From an uncultured Paracoccaceae bacterium (GTDB taxonomy: Bacteria; Pseudomonadota; Alphaproteobacteria; Rhodobacterales; Rhodobacteraceae): 64,000 bases of DNA. The notes under the pieces are model-generated. The model saw only the letters and a program-made list of their open reading frames with translations. It was not told the origin of the DNA and did no database searches. Every line of letters begins with the position of its first letter. The first letter of the stretch is position 1. Made by a program: the position numbers and the translations under genes. Shown here in pieces: positions 8,932 to 19,432 of this stretch. The stretch is from NCBI GenBank assembly GCA_947503775.1, contig CANNFE010000013.1, positions 25,396-89,395 on the forward strand, in the 5' to 3' direction.

Positions 8932-10833
8932 ATGAAAACCGGTATAAGCGTCGTCCGTGATCTCTCTAGACCGCCTCCGAGAAGACATGCGCCGCTCGAA
9001 GATCGTCTGATAAGCGCCGGGATCTGCTCGCCTGAACTCATCGAGGTTCTCAAACGGCGGCAATCTCAGACGGGCCAACCTCTGGCCGATATCGTCCACG
9101 TGTCCGGCATCGCCAGCGAAGATGTCATCGCCCAAGCGGTCTCGGGGCAGATCGGCGTTCCCCTGATCGATCCGGCGGCCGAGGCTCCGCACCCTGCTTA
9201 TCTGATGATGTATGGCGCGCATCGCGCGGCCCGAACGCAGCTCTTGCCCTGGCGGCGTGTCGGCGGCGCGCTGGTCGTCCTGACCGCACGGCCCGAGGAG
9301 TTTTCGCGACACCGCGAAGAGCTGGAAGCGGTCTTCGGATCTGTACGTATGGCCTTGGCCACTCCGGGCGCATTGCGGGTCGCGATCCAGCGGATGGCGC
9401 GCGACGGCCTTCGGGAGCGGGCCGAGGCCCGGGTTGCGGCAGAGGACAGTTGCCGCAACTGGCGGTCCGGACGGGCCATGTCGGTCCTGATTGTCGCCAC
9501 GGCCCTTCTCACGACCGGGGGGATCTTCGCGCCCGGACCCACTGTGCTGGCGCTGACGATCTGGGCGCTCGTCACCCTTGCCCTGACCATGGGGCTTAAG
9601 GCTGCGGCGGCCATCTCTCATCTGCGGTATGACAAACGGCAGACCCCCGATATCCCGGTCGCCGTGCCGCACCGCGTTCCGGTCGTCTCGATCATTGTGC
9701 CGCTTTTCAAGGAGACCCGGATCGCAGAACACCTACTCGCCCGTCTGCAACAGATCGACTACCCGCGCGAGTTCCTCGATATCCATCTCGCGCTCGAGGA
9801 AAACGACCTCACCACGCAAAAGACGCTGGCCAAAACCGATCTTCCGCCCTGGATCCGGCCAATTGTGGTTCCCACCGGAGCGCTTCAGACCAAGCCCCGT
9901 GCGCTCAATTACACACTCGATTTCTGCCGGGGCAGCATAGTCGGGGTCTACGATGCCGAAGACGCACCAGCCTCAGATCAACTGCGCCGGGTCGTCGCCC
10001 GCTTTGCCACCTCACCGGCCGAGGTCGCCTGCCTGCAAGGCGTGCTCGATTACTACAACCCGCATGCTAACTGGCTGACCCGCTGCTTTACCATCGAATA
10101 TGCCACATGGTTCCGCCTTGTTCTGCCCGGCTTTGAACGTATGGCGCTGCCGATCCCGCTTGGCGGAACGACGTTGTTCTTTCGCCGCGATGTCCTTGAA
10201 GAGCTGGGCGGTTGGGATGCGCATAACGTCACCGAGGATGCGGATCTGGGTATCCGGCTGGCTCGGCGCGGCTACCGGACAGAGCTGATTACCACCACGA
10301 CCGAGGAAGAGGCGAACGGACGGATCTGGCCCTGGATCAAACAGAGATCCCGATGGCTGAAGGGGTATGCGATCACCTATGCGGTCCATATGCGCCGCCC
10401 GCTTTTGCTCTGGCAAGAGCTTGGGCCATGGCGGTTCTTCGGCATGCAGGTCCTGTTTCTCGGCACGCTCAGCCAGTTCGTTCTGGCGCCGCTTTTGTGG
10501 TCGTTCTGGCTGCTCGCCTTCGGACTGCCGCATCCGCTGGCAATGATGCTAAGCCCCCCTCTTCTCTGGTCGATGGCTGGCGGTCTTCTTCTGGTCGAGG
10601 CGATCAACATCGCCGCTGGCGTTCTGGCCGTGAGACAAACGCGCCACCGGGGCCTGATCCCCTGGATCCCGACGCTGCACCTCTACTTCCCGCTTGCCGC
10701 GCTCGCCTCCTACAAAGGCTTGTGGGAGCTGACGCGCAAACCTTTCTACTGGGACAAGACCGCCCACGGTCTGCTGCTCGGAGAGGCTACTCCGCCGCCT
10801 CCACTGCCTGAGCATCCAGTTTCAGACGCGTGA
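8932..10833 (+). CDS. Membrane GT2 glycosyltransferase with GspE-type N-terminal domain
   Basis: 633 residues. Residues 20-95 (EDRLISAGICSPELIEVLK, ending SGQIGVPLIDP) resemble the N-terminal domain of type II secretion ATPases (T2SSE_N/MshEN), a fold known to bind cyclic di-GMP in some proteins. A hydrophobic pair follows at about 180-220, then a processive GT-A domain with DAED at about 341, EDADLG at about 436 and QRSRWLKG at about 470. This is the D,D,D,QxxRW signature of cellulose/hyaluronan-type synthases. Several C-terminal membrane helices follow. It probably makes and extrudes an exopolysaccharide or glycan under second-messenger control. Its 3' end overlaps the convergent GntR gene by 47 bp. 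Confidence 0.9.
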   Translation: MKTGISVVRDLSRPPPRRHAPLEDRLISAGICSPELIEVLKRRQSQTGQPLADIVHVSGIASEDVIAQAVSGQIGVPLIDPAAEAPHPAYLMMYGAHRAARTQLLPWRRVGGALVVLTARPEEFSRHREELEAVFGSVRMALATPGALRVAIQRMARDGLRERAEARVAAEDSCRNWRSGRAMSVLIVATALLTTGGIFAPGPTVLALTIWALVTLALTMGLKAAAAISHLRYDKRQTPDIPVAVPHRVPVVSIIVPLFKETRIAEHLLARLQQIDYPREFLDIHLALEENDLTTQKTLAKTDLPPWIRPIVVPTGALQTKPRALNYTLDFCRGSIVGVYDAEDAPASDQLRRVVARFATSPAEVACLQGVLDYYNPHANWLTRCFTIEYATWFRLVLPGFERMALPIPLGGTTLFFRRDVLEELGGWDAHNVTEDADLGIRLARRGYRTELITTTTEEEANGRIWPWIKQRSRWLKGYAITYAVHMRRPLLLWQELGPWRFFGMQVLFLGTLSQFVLAPLLWSFWLLAFGLPHPLAMMLSPPLLWSMAGGLLLVEAINIAAGVLAVRQTRHRGLIPWIPTLHLYFPLAALASYKGLWELTRKPFYWDKTAHGLLLGEATPPPPLPEHPVSDA

Positions 10834-11440
10834 CATAGGCGTTCGAGATATGATCGCGCAGGGCCTGGTAGGCCCGCTCGGCATCCCGGTCGGCGATCGC
10901 CTCCACTATGGCGTCATGCTCGGCGAGCGTTCCCGCGCTGCGCCCTTCGGCGGCCAGTGACGTCGTGGCCAGCAGCGCCATCGACCGATGGACCAGATCG
11001 AGTTGCTGAACCAGAAACCGGTTATGCGAAGCCAGATGGATCTGCTTGTGAAACCGCCGGTTCGCCCGGCTCAGCGCCTTGGGATCATCCGCCAGCGCCC
11101 GATCGGCCGCCGCCATATCACGCAGGACCGAAACCTCTTCCGGGGTCGCATGGACCGCGGCCAGCCGCGCCGCAAGACCTTCAAGCTCTCCTCTGACCAC
11201 GTAAAGCTCGGCAAGCTGCGTGTGATCCAGGGACGACACGATCAGGGACCGCCCGTCGCGGGTCAAAAGCGATTGCGTCTCAAGTCGCTGCAACGCCTCG
11301 CGAATGGGCGTTCTGGACACGCCAAAGCGGTCGGCAAGCTCGCTTTCGACCAGACGATCTCCGGGTCTGTAGACGCCGATATCAATCGCTTCGAGTATCA
11401 GATCATAGGCATCCTTAAGCGGCGCTTTGTGGTCGGCCAT
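10787..11440 (-). CDS. GntR-family transcriptional regulator (FadR subfamily, FCD domain)
   Basis: 217 residues from the ATG at 11440, which is preceded by AAGGAGG. An N-terminal winged helix-turn-helix (about 10-75, with FGVSRTPIREALQRLE) is followed by an all-helical FCD ligand-binding domain. Members usually repress carbon or amino acid catabolism genes and respond to small carboxylates, often with a bound metal. No catabolic operon adjoins it. It is divergent from the HAD gene at 11540, with about 100 bases between starts. The longer open frame upstream (to 11680) lies over that region and is not supported. Confidence 0.92.
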   Translation of the reverse strand: MADHKAPLKDAYDLILEAIDIGVYRPGDRLVESELADRFGVSRTPIREALQRLETQSLLTRDGRSLIVSSLDHTQLAELYVVRGELEGLAARLAAVHATPEEVSVLRDMAAADRALADDPKALSRANRRFHKQIHLASHNRFLVQQLDLVHRSMALLATTSLAAEGRSAGTLAEHDAIVEAIADRDAERAYQALRDHISNAYVTRLKLDAQAVEAAE

Positions 11441-11539
11441 CACGCTCCCCTCCTTTCGAGGCTGAACCATCCTAACCCCATGAGCCGCCGCCGCATATCC
11501 CCGATTGCCGTGCCCGTTCTCTGCCGGTAGCGTCGCGCC

Positions 11540-12184
11540 ATGCCACGCGATCAGTTCAAACCGGTTCGTCATTGGGTCTTCGACCTCGACAACACGCTTT
11601 ACGGGCCCGAGACGCGCCTCTTCGATCAGATCAGTGACCGGATGGCCGACTGGATCGTGCGAAAGCTCGGTCTGCCGCACTCAGAGGCCAACACGATCCG
11701 CAAAAGCTATTGGCAAACATACGGAACGACCCTTGCTGGTCTGATGGCCGAGCATAAGATCGACCCGGACGCCTTCCTTGCGGATGTCCACGATATCGAC
11801 CTGTCCGTCCTTGCCCCCGATCCCGATCTGCGGCGCGCGATCGATGCGCTTCCCGGGCGGCGCATCGTTTTCACCAATGCGGACGGCGCCTATGCCCGCC
11901 GTGTCCTTGCCGCTCGCGGCCTCGACAACCTGTTTGATGCAATTTACGGCGTGGAGGACGCGGCCTACCGCCCCAAGCCCGAGCGGCAAGCGTTCCGGAT
12001 GATATTTGAGGCCGACAGCCTGGCCCCTGCGCAATCGGCCATGTTCGAGGATGACACGCGCAACCTGCAAACCGCGCATGATCTTGGCCTGCGCACCGTT
12101 CATGTCGCCCCCGAACCGGACGAGCAGCCCCATATCCACCATCATACGGATGATCTGCCGCGCTTCTTGTCGCAACTGGTCTGA
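11540..12184 (+). CDS. HAD-family pyrimidine 5'-nucleotidase-like hydrolase
   Basis: 214 residues of the HAD superfamily. Motif I is FDLDNTLYGPE at about residues 14-24, motif II the Thr of VFTNAD, and motif III FEDDTRN. The DLDNTLY form with a cap between motifs I and II is typical of the Sdt1/YjjG-like pyrimidine 5'-nucleotidase group, which dephosphorylates pyrimidine nucleotides or similar phosphates. The physiological substrate is not shown by the sequence. Confidence 0.88.
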   Translation: MPRDQFKPVRHWVFDLDNTLYGPETRLFDQISDRMADWIVRKLGLPHSEANTIRKSYWQTYGTTLAGLMAEHKIDPDAFLADVHDIDLSVLAPDPDLRRAIDALPGRRIVFTNADGAYARRVLAARGLDNLFDAIYGVEDAAYRPKPERQAFRMIFEADSLAPAQSAMFEDDTRNLQTAHDLGLRTVHVAPEPDEQPHIHHHTDDLPRFLSQLV

Positions 12185-12225
12185 GACGCTTTGCCGAGGA
12201 CCCGCGCTCTCCTATCTTCACTCCC

Positions 12226-13410
12226 ATGAGCATTGAAAAGACTGATATCCTGATCTCCGGCGGCGGCATTGCCGGCCTGATTGCAACAATCGCGTTCGGT
12301 CGCGAAGGGCTGAGCGTTCTCTGCGTCGATCCCGCACCCCCTGTGACGGATGAAAAGACCGACGGCGCAGACCTGCGCACGACCGCGTTTCTTCAACCGG
12401 CCCGGGATCTTCTGGATGAGATTGGCCTCTGGCCCCGGCTTGACGAAGACGCAACCCCACTTCAGGTGATGCGCATCGCCGATCTGGGCGGCACATCTGC
12501 GATCCGGGATTTCGACGCGGCCGATATCTCTGACAGGCCCTTTGCCTGGAACCTGCCGAACTGGCTGACCCGCCGCGAAGCGCTCGCGCTGATCGACGAG
12601 ATGCCAAATGCCACCTTCCGTTCTGGTGTTGGGACAGGCGAGATCCTGACCCGGCAGGCTGAGGCATGCGTTCGCCTGACGGACGGAACCCAGGTCCGGG
12701 CGCGACTTCTGATCGGTGCCGATGGAAAGGCCTCACCGGTCAGAAAGGCCTTGGGGATTGGCCTCAACAAGACCAGCTATCGCCAAAAAGCCCTCAGCTT
12801 TGCCGTCAGTCATCCCAAACCCCATGGCAATGTCTCGACCGAGATCCATCGCTCCGGTGGTCCCTTCACACTCGTGCCTTTGCCCGACCGGGATGGAGAG
12901 CCCTGCTCTGCCATCGTCTGGATGGAAACAGAGACCGAAGCCGATCGCCTTCTTTCCTTGGACGAGGCGGCCTTCGAAGAGGAGGCAACCGCGCGCAGCA
13001 ACAGCTATTTTGGCCCGCTCAAGCTGGTCTCACAGCCAACGGGATGGCCGATGACAAGCCAGATTGCCCGCAGTTTCATGGGCCAACGCACGGCGCTGAT
13101 TGCCGAGGCCGCCCATGCTGTCCCTCCGATTGGCGCGCAGGGCCTGAACATGAGCCTTGCAGATATCGCAATGCTGCGCGACCTGATCCGCGAGAACCCC
13201 GAGCAGCTTGGAACAGAGCCGATGTTGGCACGCTACGATCGCGCGCGCCGGGTCGAAACCCGGATCCGCATAGCTGGGATCGATATGCTCAATCGGATCT
13301 CCATGGCAGAGAGCGCCCCTCTCAAGGCTGCGCGATCCTTCGGAATGCGCGCCCTTCACGATATCGCTCCCATCCGCCGAGGCCTGATGCGCCTCGGACT
13401 TGGCAGCTAG
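12226..13410 (+). CDS. UbiH/UbiF/COQ6-type FAD-dependent hydroxylase
   Basis: 394 residues. An N-terminal GGGIAGL dinucleotide-binding motif (about 13-19), a central aromatic-hydroxylase core, and the C-terminal FAD motif EAAHAVPPIGAQGLN (about 290-305) identify a class A flavoprotein monooxygenase of the ubiquinone family. It would hydroxylate the ubiquinone ring during coenzyme Q synthesis; which ring position cannot be told from sequence. Glu replaces the more common Asp in the motif GDAAH. It is followed three bases later by a small HAD gene, probably in one operon. Confidence 0.88.
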   Translation: MSIEKTDILISGGGIAGLIATIAFGREGLSVLCVDPAPPVTDEKTDGADLRTTAFLQPARDLLDEIGLWPRLDEDATPLQVMRIADLGGTSAIRDFDAADISDRPFAWNLPNWLTRREALALIDEMPNATFRSGVGTGEILTRQAEACVRLTDGTQVRARLLIGADGKASPVRKALGIGLNKTSYRQKALSFAVSHPKPHGNVSTEIHRSGGPFTLVPLPDRDGEPCSAIVWMETETEADRLLSLDEAAFEEEATARSNSYFGPLKLVSQPTGWPMTSQIARSFMGQRTALIAEAAHAVPPIGAQGLNMSLADIAMLRDLIRENPEQLGTEPMLARYDRARRVETRIRIAGIDMLNRISMAESAPLKAARSFGMRALHDIAPIRRGLMRLGLGS

Positions 13411-13413
13411 CGG

Positions 13414-13839
13414 ATGGGCCTATTCCCCAAAGTCGATCTCAAGGTGATCGCATGGGATGTGCATGGTGTACTCTGCCCCAGCGAGGGGGTGCTCGACTTT
13501 GACGAGGATCTCCTGAACTGGGCCGAGACGCTGTCAGGCCAAGGCTTGCGACAGATCGCTTTGACCAATGCTCCTGCAGACTTGACCCGGCAAATCGAGG
13601 CCCATCTTGGCGACTGGCCGTCGATCGATCTTGTCCTGACCTCCGCCACGACCAATCTGACCAAGGCAGATCCCGGCTTTTACGATCACGTCGCCACAGA
13701 GATCGCGACCCTGCCCGGCTCGATCCTTCTTATCGACGACAAGGGCACGAACATAAATGCGGCCGCCGCCGCCGGATGGCGCGGTTTTCGCTACTCTCCT
13801 CTGGCGCGAGATGCCTTGAAACGCACGCTCAAGCTGTGA
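13414..13839 (+). CDS. Small HAD-like phosphatase
   Basis: 141 residues, with its start three bases after the ubiH-like stop. HAD motifs are visible: the first is AWDVHGVLCPSEG (Asp about 15), the second LTNAPADLTRQ, and the last LLIDDKGTNINAAAAAG. The motif after the nucleophile is DxHGV rather than DxDGT, so the general acid/base Asp is replaced by His. This suggests altered or weak catalysis. The cap domain is minimal. The substrate is unknown. Confidence 0.72.
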   Translation: MGLFPKVDLKVIAWDVHGVLCPSEGVLDFDEDLLNWAETLSGQGLRQIALTNAPADLTRQIEAHLGDWPSIDLVLTSATTNLTKADPGFYDHVATEIATLPGSILLIDDKGTNINAAAAAGWRGFRYSPLARDALKRTLKL

Positions 13840-13859
13840 CGGGCTGATTGCATCCCTAA

Positions 13860-14939
<1,080 letters not shown>

Positions 14940-14991
14940 AGGCGGGCGGCGGCGTTTTGATGCCGCCCATGCCGAAAGGGACCCTGATCTG

Positions 14992-15819
14992 ATGGGGACG
15001 CATAACTCGCTTGAAATGGACACTATCGTCCGCCCCAAAACGCGCGAGCGGGGCATATGCTTTCTGCATCTGCCAAAGACGGCAGGCTCCTTTGTCGGGG
15101 CCTGCTTTGAAAAGAGGTATGGCGCCGAAAACTGCGCACTCTGGATCGAGGGGCATCTGGTCAAGTCGATACAGGACGGCCGAGGCGATCCGGTTGTCGC
15201 GGACTTTATCAGCGCGCATGCATCGTTTCACACGCTGTCGATTGCCGGCGCGCGCCAGCGGTTCGATCTTTTCACGATTCTACGCGATCCGGTCGATCGG
15301 ATTGTCTCTCATATGAACTGGATGGATCGCTATAATCAAAAGGCGCCGTGGCAGAAGCTTAGCTCCCCGGCCAAGGCTCATATGACGCTTGTGGATCAGC
15401 TCAAACAGGCTGATTGTCATGATCTGCGGTCGATGCGTCAGTTCTTTCACCTTGATGATCTCACCAAGGCGCAATTTCTGCTGAACATGCAAACCGGCAT
15501 GATCATGGACTGCGTTCGAAAAGACATCCTTTCGATTGTCTCGCTCTCCCGCCTGCCGGCAGAGGCCATCCGAAAGCGGTTGCGCAAGTTTCGGTTCGTG
15601 GGTCTGGTCGATGAGTTCAAGGATCATTTCGTTGATCAGACCGGCATGGATCCAGGCGATCTTGGCGAAAGCGTGAATAAGACCCATCAGGGACGGTTTT
15701 CGCGCACCCCTGAACTTGAGCGGTTCTGCAGACCCTATGTCGTGGCCGATGAGCGGCTTCTCTCGATCTGCAAATCCGAACGCGCCAAAGGCAATTTGAG
15801 CGATCTCGTCATTGCTTGA
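14992..15819 (+). CDS. Sulfotransferase family protein
   Basis: 275 residues from the ATG at 14992 (AAAGGGA upstream). The 5' phosphosulfate loop HLPKTAGSFVG at about residues 23-33 and the 3' phosphate motif LRDPVDRIVSHMNW near residue 100 place it among PAPS-dependent sulfotransferases (Sulfotransfer_2 type). Bacterial members often sulfate carbohydrates. It has slightly lower GC than ilvC just before it, which may hint at separate ancestry. No glycan cluster is adjacent, so the acceptor is unknown. Confidence 0.85.
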   Translation: MGTHNSLEMDTIVRPKTRERGICFLHLPKTAGSFVGACFEKRYGAENCALWIEGHLVKSIQDGRGDPVVADFISAHASFHTLSIAGARQRFDLFTILRDPVDRIVSHMNWMDRYNQKAPWQKLSSPAKAHMTLVDQLKQADCHDLRSMRQFFHLDDLTKAQFLLNMQTGMIMDCVRKDILSIVSLSRLPAEAIRKRLRKFRFVGLVDEFKDHFVDQTGMDPGDLGESVNKTHQGRFSRTPELERFCRPYVVADERLLSICKSERAKGNLSDLVIA

Positions 15820-15849
15820 CTTCTGCGCAGTCTGCGGCAGCCAACGCAC

Positions 15850-16785
15850 ATGGATGCTGTCTTGACCGCGACGCCAGCCAAACCGACCGCAACAAGCTGG
15901 ATCATGATCGCCGCCCTCGGTGTGACCTGGGGGGCGACGTTCATGGGGATCGAGCTGGCATTGGAGGGATTCACCCCGCTCTGGCTCGCCGCATTGCGTC
16001 TTTTGCTGGCGGCCTGCGTGATCTGGAGCGTCGTTGCGATCATGCCAAGCGATCCGCCGAAACAGGACGGGCGATCGCGCTGGCCGTTTCTCCTTTTTGT
16101 CGGCGCTGTTGGCGCTGCTCTGCCCTTCTTCTTGCTCAGTTGGGGACAGACCCATGTCACGTCGGCCGCGGCCGGGGTGTCAATGGCGATGATCGCTCTG
16201 ATCGTTCTACCGCTCAGTCATGTCTTCGTGCCGGGCGAGGTCATGACCCGGCGCAAGACCATCGGCGTCCTTCTTGGTCTCGCAGGCGTCATCACGCTGT
16301 TCTCGGATCGGCTGGGCGCCGGACCGGACGGATGGAGCGGCGTCGCAGGCCAGGCCGCCTGCATCGGAGGCGCGGCCTGCTACGCCATGGCCTCGATCGC
16401 CACACGGCTTTGCCCACCGATCGATCCGCTCCGTCTTGCGGCGTGGCAGCTGACGGTCGGCGCGCTCCTGGTTCTGCCTTTCGCGATCTGGATCGACGGC
16501 GGGCCTGATCTGCCCGACGCCCGGCCCTTGATCGCGTTGGCGGTTCTCGCCCTTGTACCGACGGCGGGCGCCAACATTCTGCGGGTCCTGGTGATCCGAA
16601 GCGCAGGCCCTCAATTCATGTCGCTCACGAACTTTCAGGTTCCGGTCTGGTCCGTCATCTTTGGTGCAACCCTCTTGAGCGAACCCGTACCGCCTCAACT
16701 CGGGCTGGCCTTGGCCCTCATCCTACTGGGGATCGGCGTCACTCAGGCTGCCTCGCTCGGGCGTCTGTTCAAAGATCGCGACTGA
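15850..16785 (+). CDS. EamA/DMT-family exporter
   Basis: 311 residues with about ten hydrophobic helices in two EamA repeats. The first starts around residue 17 (MIAALGVTWGATFMGIELAL), the second around residue 155. Members export amino acids, metabolites or drugs across the inner membrane. The substrate cannot be assigned. The gene ends just before a strong terminator shared with the opposite strand. Confidence 0.88.
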   Translation: MDAVLTATPAKPTATSWIMIAALGVTWGATFMGIELALEGFTPLWLAALRLLLAACVIWSVVAIMPSDPPKQDGRSRWPFLLFVGAVGAALPFFLLSWGQTHVTSAAAGVSMAMIALIVLPLSHVFVPGEVMTRRKTIGVLLGLAGVITLFSDRLGAGPDGWSGVAGQAACIGGAACYAMASIATRLCPPIDPLRLAAWQLTVGALLVLPFAIWIDGGPDLPDARPLIALAVLALVPTAGANILRVLVIRSAGPQFMSLTNFQVPVWSVIFGATLLSEPVPPQLGLALALILLGIGVTQAASLGRLFKDRD

Positions 16786-16790
16786 AACAA

Positions 16791-16830
16791 AAAACCCCGA
16801 ACCTGCTGAAGACAAGTTCGGGGCTGTTTT
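16791..16830. terminator. Bidirectional rho-independent terminator
   Basis: An inverted repeat CCCCGAAC (16795-16802) / GTTCGGGG (16816-16823). On the plus strand it is followed by CTGTTTT, on the minus strand by a run of six T. It sits between the convergent DMT exporter and the small minus-strand gene and probably ends both transcripts. Confidence 0.85.
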
Positions 16831-16851
16831 GCTTAGATCGCTCTAACGCAT

Positions 16852-17004
16852 CTAGGTATCGGCGCTGTCTTTCGCCAAGGACGACTTCGAGACCGTCGGA
16901 TCATCGAGCCTGTCCTCCGTTTTGGCCTTACTTCTCAAAGCAAAGGCGATGACAGCTCCGAACGTTACAAATGCGAGAGCGGCGATTAATGGAAAACTGT
17001 CCAT
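16852..17004 (-). CDS. Small single-span membrane protein, 50 residues
   Basis: An open frame of 50 codons with an ideal AAGGAG seven bases before its ATG. The product starts MDSFPLIAALAFVTFGAVIA, which is one membrane helix, followed by a basic patch (RSKAK) and a hydrophilic, acidic and Ser-rich tail. It has no family I recognise. It lies between glmM's end and a terminator that faces it. The spacing (about 58 bases beyond the glmM stop) would allow cotranscription with glmM or a promoter of its own. The ribosome site and helix make coding likely. Confidence 0.7.
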   Translation of the reverse strand: MDSFPLIAALAFVTFGAVIAFALRSKAKTEDRLDDPTVSKSSLAKDSADT

Positions 17005-17062
17005 GCCAATCTCCTTTTCTTTCCCAGTACGGCGCTAACCGTAGAGGGTCGTCAAAGGTTCC

Positions 17063-18406
17063 TTAAACCGCCGCTTCGACCTCTGCGACAATTCCGCCAA
17101 CGACATCTTCCAGAAGGTCGGAATCGTCCGCCTCGCCCATGACGCGGATCAAGGGTTCGGTTCCGGACTTGCGAATGACAAGACGCCCATGGCCATTGAG
17201 CTGCGCCTCGGCATCGGTGATCTTGTCCTGCACTGTCTTCTGCCCAAGCGGATCCTGTCCTGCCTCGTAGCGCACGTTCCTGAGCAGTTGCGGCACCGGG
17301 GTAAAGACTGAGGCCAGCTCGCTGGCCTTGCGACCGCTTCTGACCATCTCGGCCAAAAACTGGAGCCCTGCGATCAGGCCATCGCCGGTCGTAGCGAAAT
17401 CGGTCATCACGATATGACCGGACTGCTCTCCTCCAAGGTTCCAGCCGCCCCGGCGCATCGCCTCGACAACATAGCGATCGCCGACCTTTGTGCGTTCAAG
17501 TCGCATGCCCTGCTCTGTCAGGAACCGCTCAAGCCCGAGATTCGACATGATCGTGGCAACAAGCGTTCCATCCTTCAGCCGATCTTCTTCGGCCCAGCGC
17601 CGCGCCATCAGGGCCATGATCTGATCGCCATCGGCGATCCGACCCTGCTCATCGATCAGGATGATCCTGTCGGCATCCCCATCAAGGCAAAGCCCGACAT
17701 CCGCACCATGCGAGACGACCGCTTCGGCCGCGCGCTGCGGCGCAGTTGATCCGCACCCTTCATTGATATTCGTGCCATCAGGGGAGGTTCCAAGAGGAAT
17801 GACCTCCGCCCCAAGCTCCCAAAGAACTTCGGGGGCGGTCTTGTAGGCCGCGCCGTTCGCGCAATCGACAACCACCTTCATCCCGTCAAGGCGCATGCCG
17901 GTCGGGAAGGTCGACTTTACCCTCTCCTGATAGCGAAAGCGTCCATCATCGATCCGCTTGGCCCGACCGATATTCCCGGCAGCGGCCGGTTCGGTCCCAT
18001 TCTCGACCAAAGCCTCGATCTCCGCCTCGGCCTCGTCGGACAGCTTGTACCCGTCAGGGCCGAAAAACTTGATCCCATTGTCATGATGCGGGTTGTGGCT
18101 GGCGGAAATCATGATCCCGAGATCCGCACGCATCGACGGTGTGATAAGCCCGACCGCAGGGGTTGGCACAGGGCCGAGAAGCAGCACGTTCATTCCGGTC
18201 GAGGTCAGACCGGCCGTGAGCGCGTTCTCGAACATATAGCCCGACAGGCGCGTATCTTTGCCGATAACGACCCGGTGCCCGTGCTTGCCATCCCTTCGAA
18301 AATAGCGACCCGCCGCCGCCCCGAGACGCATCGCTATCTCTGCTGTCATCGGATGAACGTTCGCCTTGCCCCGGACTCCATCGGTGCCGAACAGCTTGCG
18401 CTTCAT
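17063..18406 (-). CDS. glmM: Phosphoglucosamine mutase
   Basis: 447 residues. It interconverts glucosamine 6-phosphate and 1-phosphate on the way to UDP-GlcNAc for peptidoglycan and lipopolysaccharide. The phosphoserine loop ISASHNP is at about residues 100-106, the metal-binding DGDADR at about 240, and the C-terminal phosphate-binding [12 protein letters not shown] near 425. The start [13 protein letters not shown] is the family N-terminus. It lies 33 bases downstream of folP in the order folB-folP-glmM. Confidence 0.97.
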   Translation of the reverse strand: MKRKLFGTDGVRGKANVHPMTAEIAMRLGAAAGRYFRRDGKHGHRVVIGKDTRLSGYMFENALTAGLTSTGMNVLLLGPVPTPAVGLITPSMRADLGIMISASHNPHHDNGIKFFGPDGYKLSDEAEAEIEALVENGTEPAAAGNIGRAKRIDDGRFRYQERVKSTFPTGMRLDGMKVVVDCANGAAYKTAPEVLWELGAEVIPLGTSPDGTNINEGCGSTAPQRAAEAVVSHGADVGLCLDGDADRIILIDEQGRIADGDQIMALMARRWAEEDRLKDGTLVATIMSNLGLERFLTEQGMRLERTKVGDRYVVEAMRRGGWNLGGEQSGHIVMTDFATTGDGLIAGLQFLAEMVRSGRKASELASVFTPVPQLLRNVRYEAGQDPLGQKTVQDKITDAEAQLNGHGRLVIRKSGTEPLIRVMGEADDSDLLEDVVGGIVAEVEAAV

Positions 18407-18439
18407 AATATGCTCTCCTCCTGCCCGGTCCGGCCTCTG

Positions 18440-19432
18440 TCAAAAAAGAGCCAGTTGTAGGGCCAGTGCCTGCCGGGTTGCAGATATATCATGGACACGT
18501 GTGATCTGCACCCCTTGGCGGATACCGTGAAGAGCAACCGCGACAGATCCTGGCATGCGCTGATCCGGGACATCCTCCTGCCCGATCCGTCCGATAAAGC
18601 GCTTCCGTGACACGCCCAGAAGAATGGGGCATCCCAGCCCGTGAAAAAGCGATAAATGATGCAAAAGCGCGAGGTTGTGCGCCTCCGTCTTTCCAAATCC
18701 GATCCCCGGATCGATGACGATCCGGTCTCGCGCAATCCCAGCAGATTCCGCATCCGCAATACGGTCTTGCAGCGCGTCATAGACATCGAGCACCACATCC
18801 TCGTATCGCGGATCATCCTGCATCGTCTTGGGATCGCCTCCCGCATGCATCAGGCAGACCGGCGCTCTAGTCTCAGCGAGAACGGATGGCATCGCCGGAT
18901 CGAAGCCAAGCGCGGAGACATCGTTGATCATGCGTGCGCCGACGTCCAAAGCCGCCTTTGCGACGCCGGCCTTTCTGGTATCGACCGAGATAAGCGCCTT
19001 GGCCGCAAGTGCCTCAATTGCGGGAAGGACACGGCGCGCCTCTTCCTCTTCGGGGACGAAATCGGCTCCGGGGCGCGTGCTTTCTCCCCCGATATCGAGG
19101 ATATCGGCCCCCTCTTTAAGGAGCTGCATCCCGTGGATGACAGCCGCCCCACCGAGGTGCTGCCCTCCATCCGAGAAGCTGTCAGGCGTCGCGTTCACGA
19201 TGCCCATCAAGCGCGGGTGGTCCATCCCTAGACCAAGGAGCGGGGCTCGCGTCTCGGTCAGTGGTCCGATCTCTTTCCGCGAAAGATCCCTCGCCCGAAC
19301 GATTTCAGGACCTGCACCGCGAGAGAGAACCTCGACCTCGTTGAACCAGGCCCATCCTCCCACGAGACAAAGGGCATCCTTAGGGCGTGCGATGTCGGTC
19401 CGAGCAATGGGTCGATAGTAGGCCGTCGTCAT
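18440..19432 (-). CDS. folP: Dihydropteroate synthase
   Basis: 330 residues. It condenses p-aminobenzoate with dihydropterin pyrophosphate and is the sulfonamide target. The TIM-barrel core begins about residue 72 with MGIVNATPDSFSDGG, followed by DIGGESTRPGAD, and ends with the phosphate loop GVSRKRFIG near 285. The first 70 or so residues are an extension often seen in alphaproteobacterial FolP proteins. Its start overlaps the folB stop by four bases, implying translational coupling. Confidence 0.96.
   Translation of the reverse strand: MTTAYYRPIARTDIARPKDALCLVGGWAWFNEVEVLSRGAGPEIVRARDLSRKEIGPLTETRAPLLGLGMDHPRLMGIVNATPDSFSDGGQHLGGAAVIHGMQLLKEGADILDIGGESTRPGADFVPEEEEARRVLPAIEALAAKALISVDTRKAGVAKAALDVGARMINDVSALGFDPAMPSVLAETRAPVCLMHAGGDPKTMQDDPRYEDVVLDVYDALQDRIADAESAGIARDRIVIDPGIGFGKTEAHNLALLHHLSLFHGLGCPILLGVSRKRFIGRIGQEDVPDQRMPGSVAVALHGIRQGVQITRVHDISATRQALALQLALF

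Noticed and set aside
7627..9732. 701-codon minus-strand frame
   Set aside because: It is antisense to carA and the GT2 gene, both of which have strong protein motifs; long shadow frames are expected in high-GC DNA.
14943..14969. GC hairpin after ilvC as terminator
   Set aside because: GGGCGGC/GCCGCCC pairs well, but there is no T tract, and the next gene starts close by.
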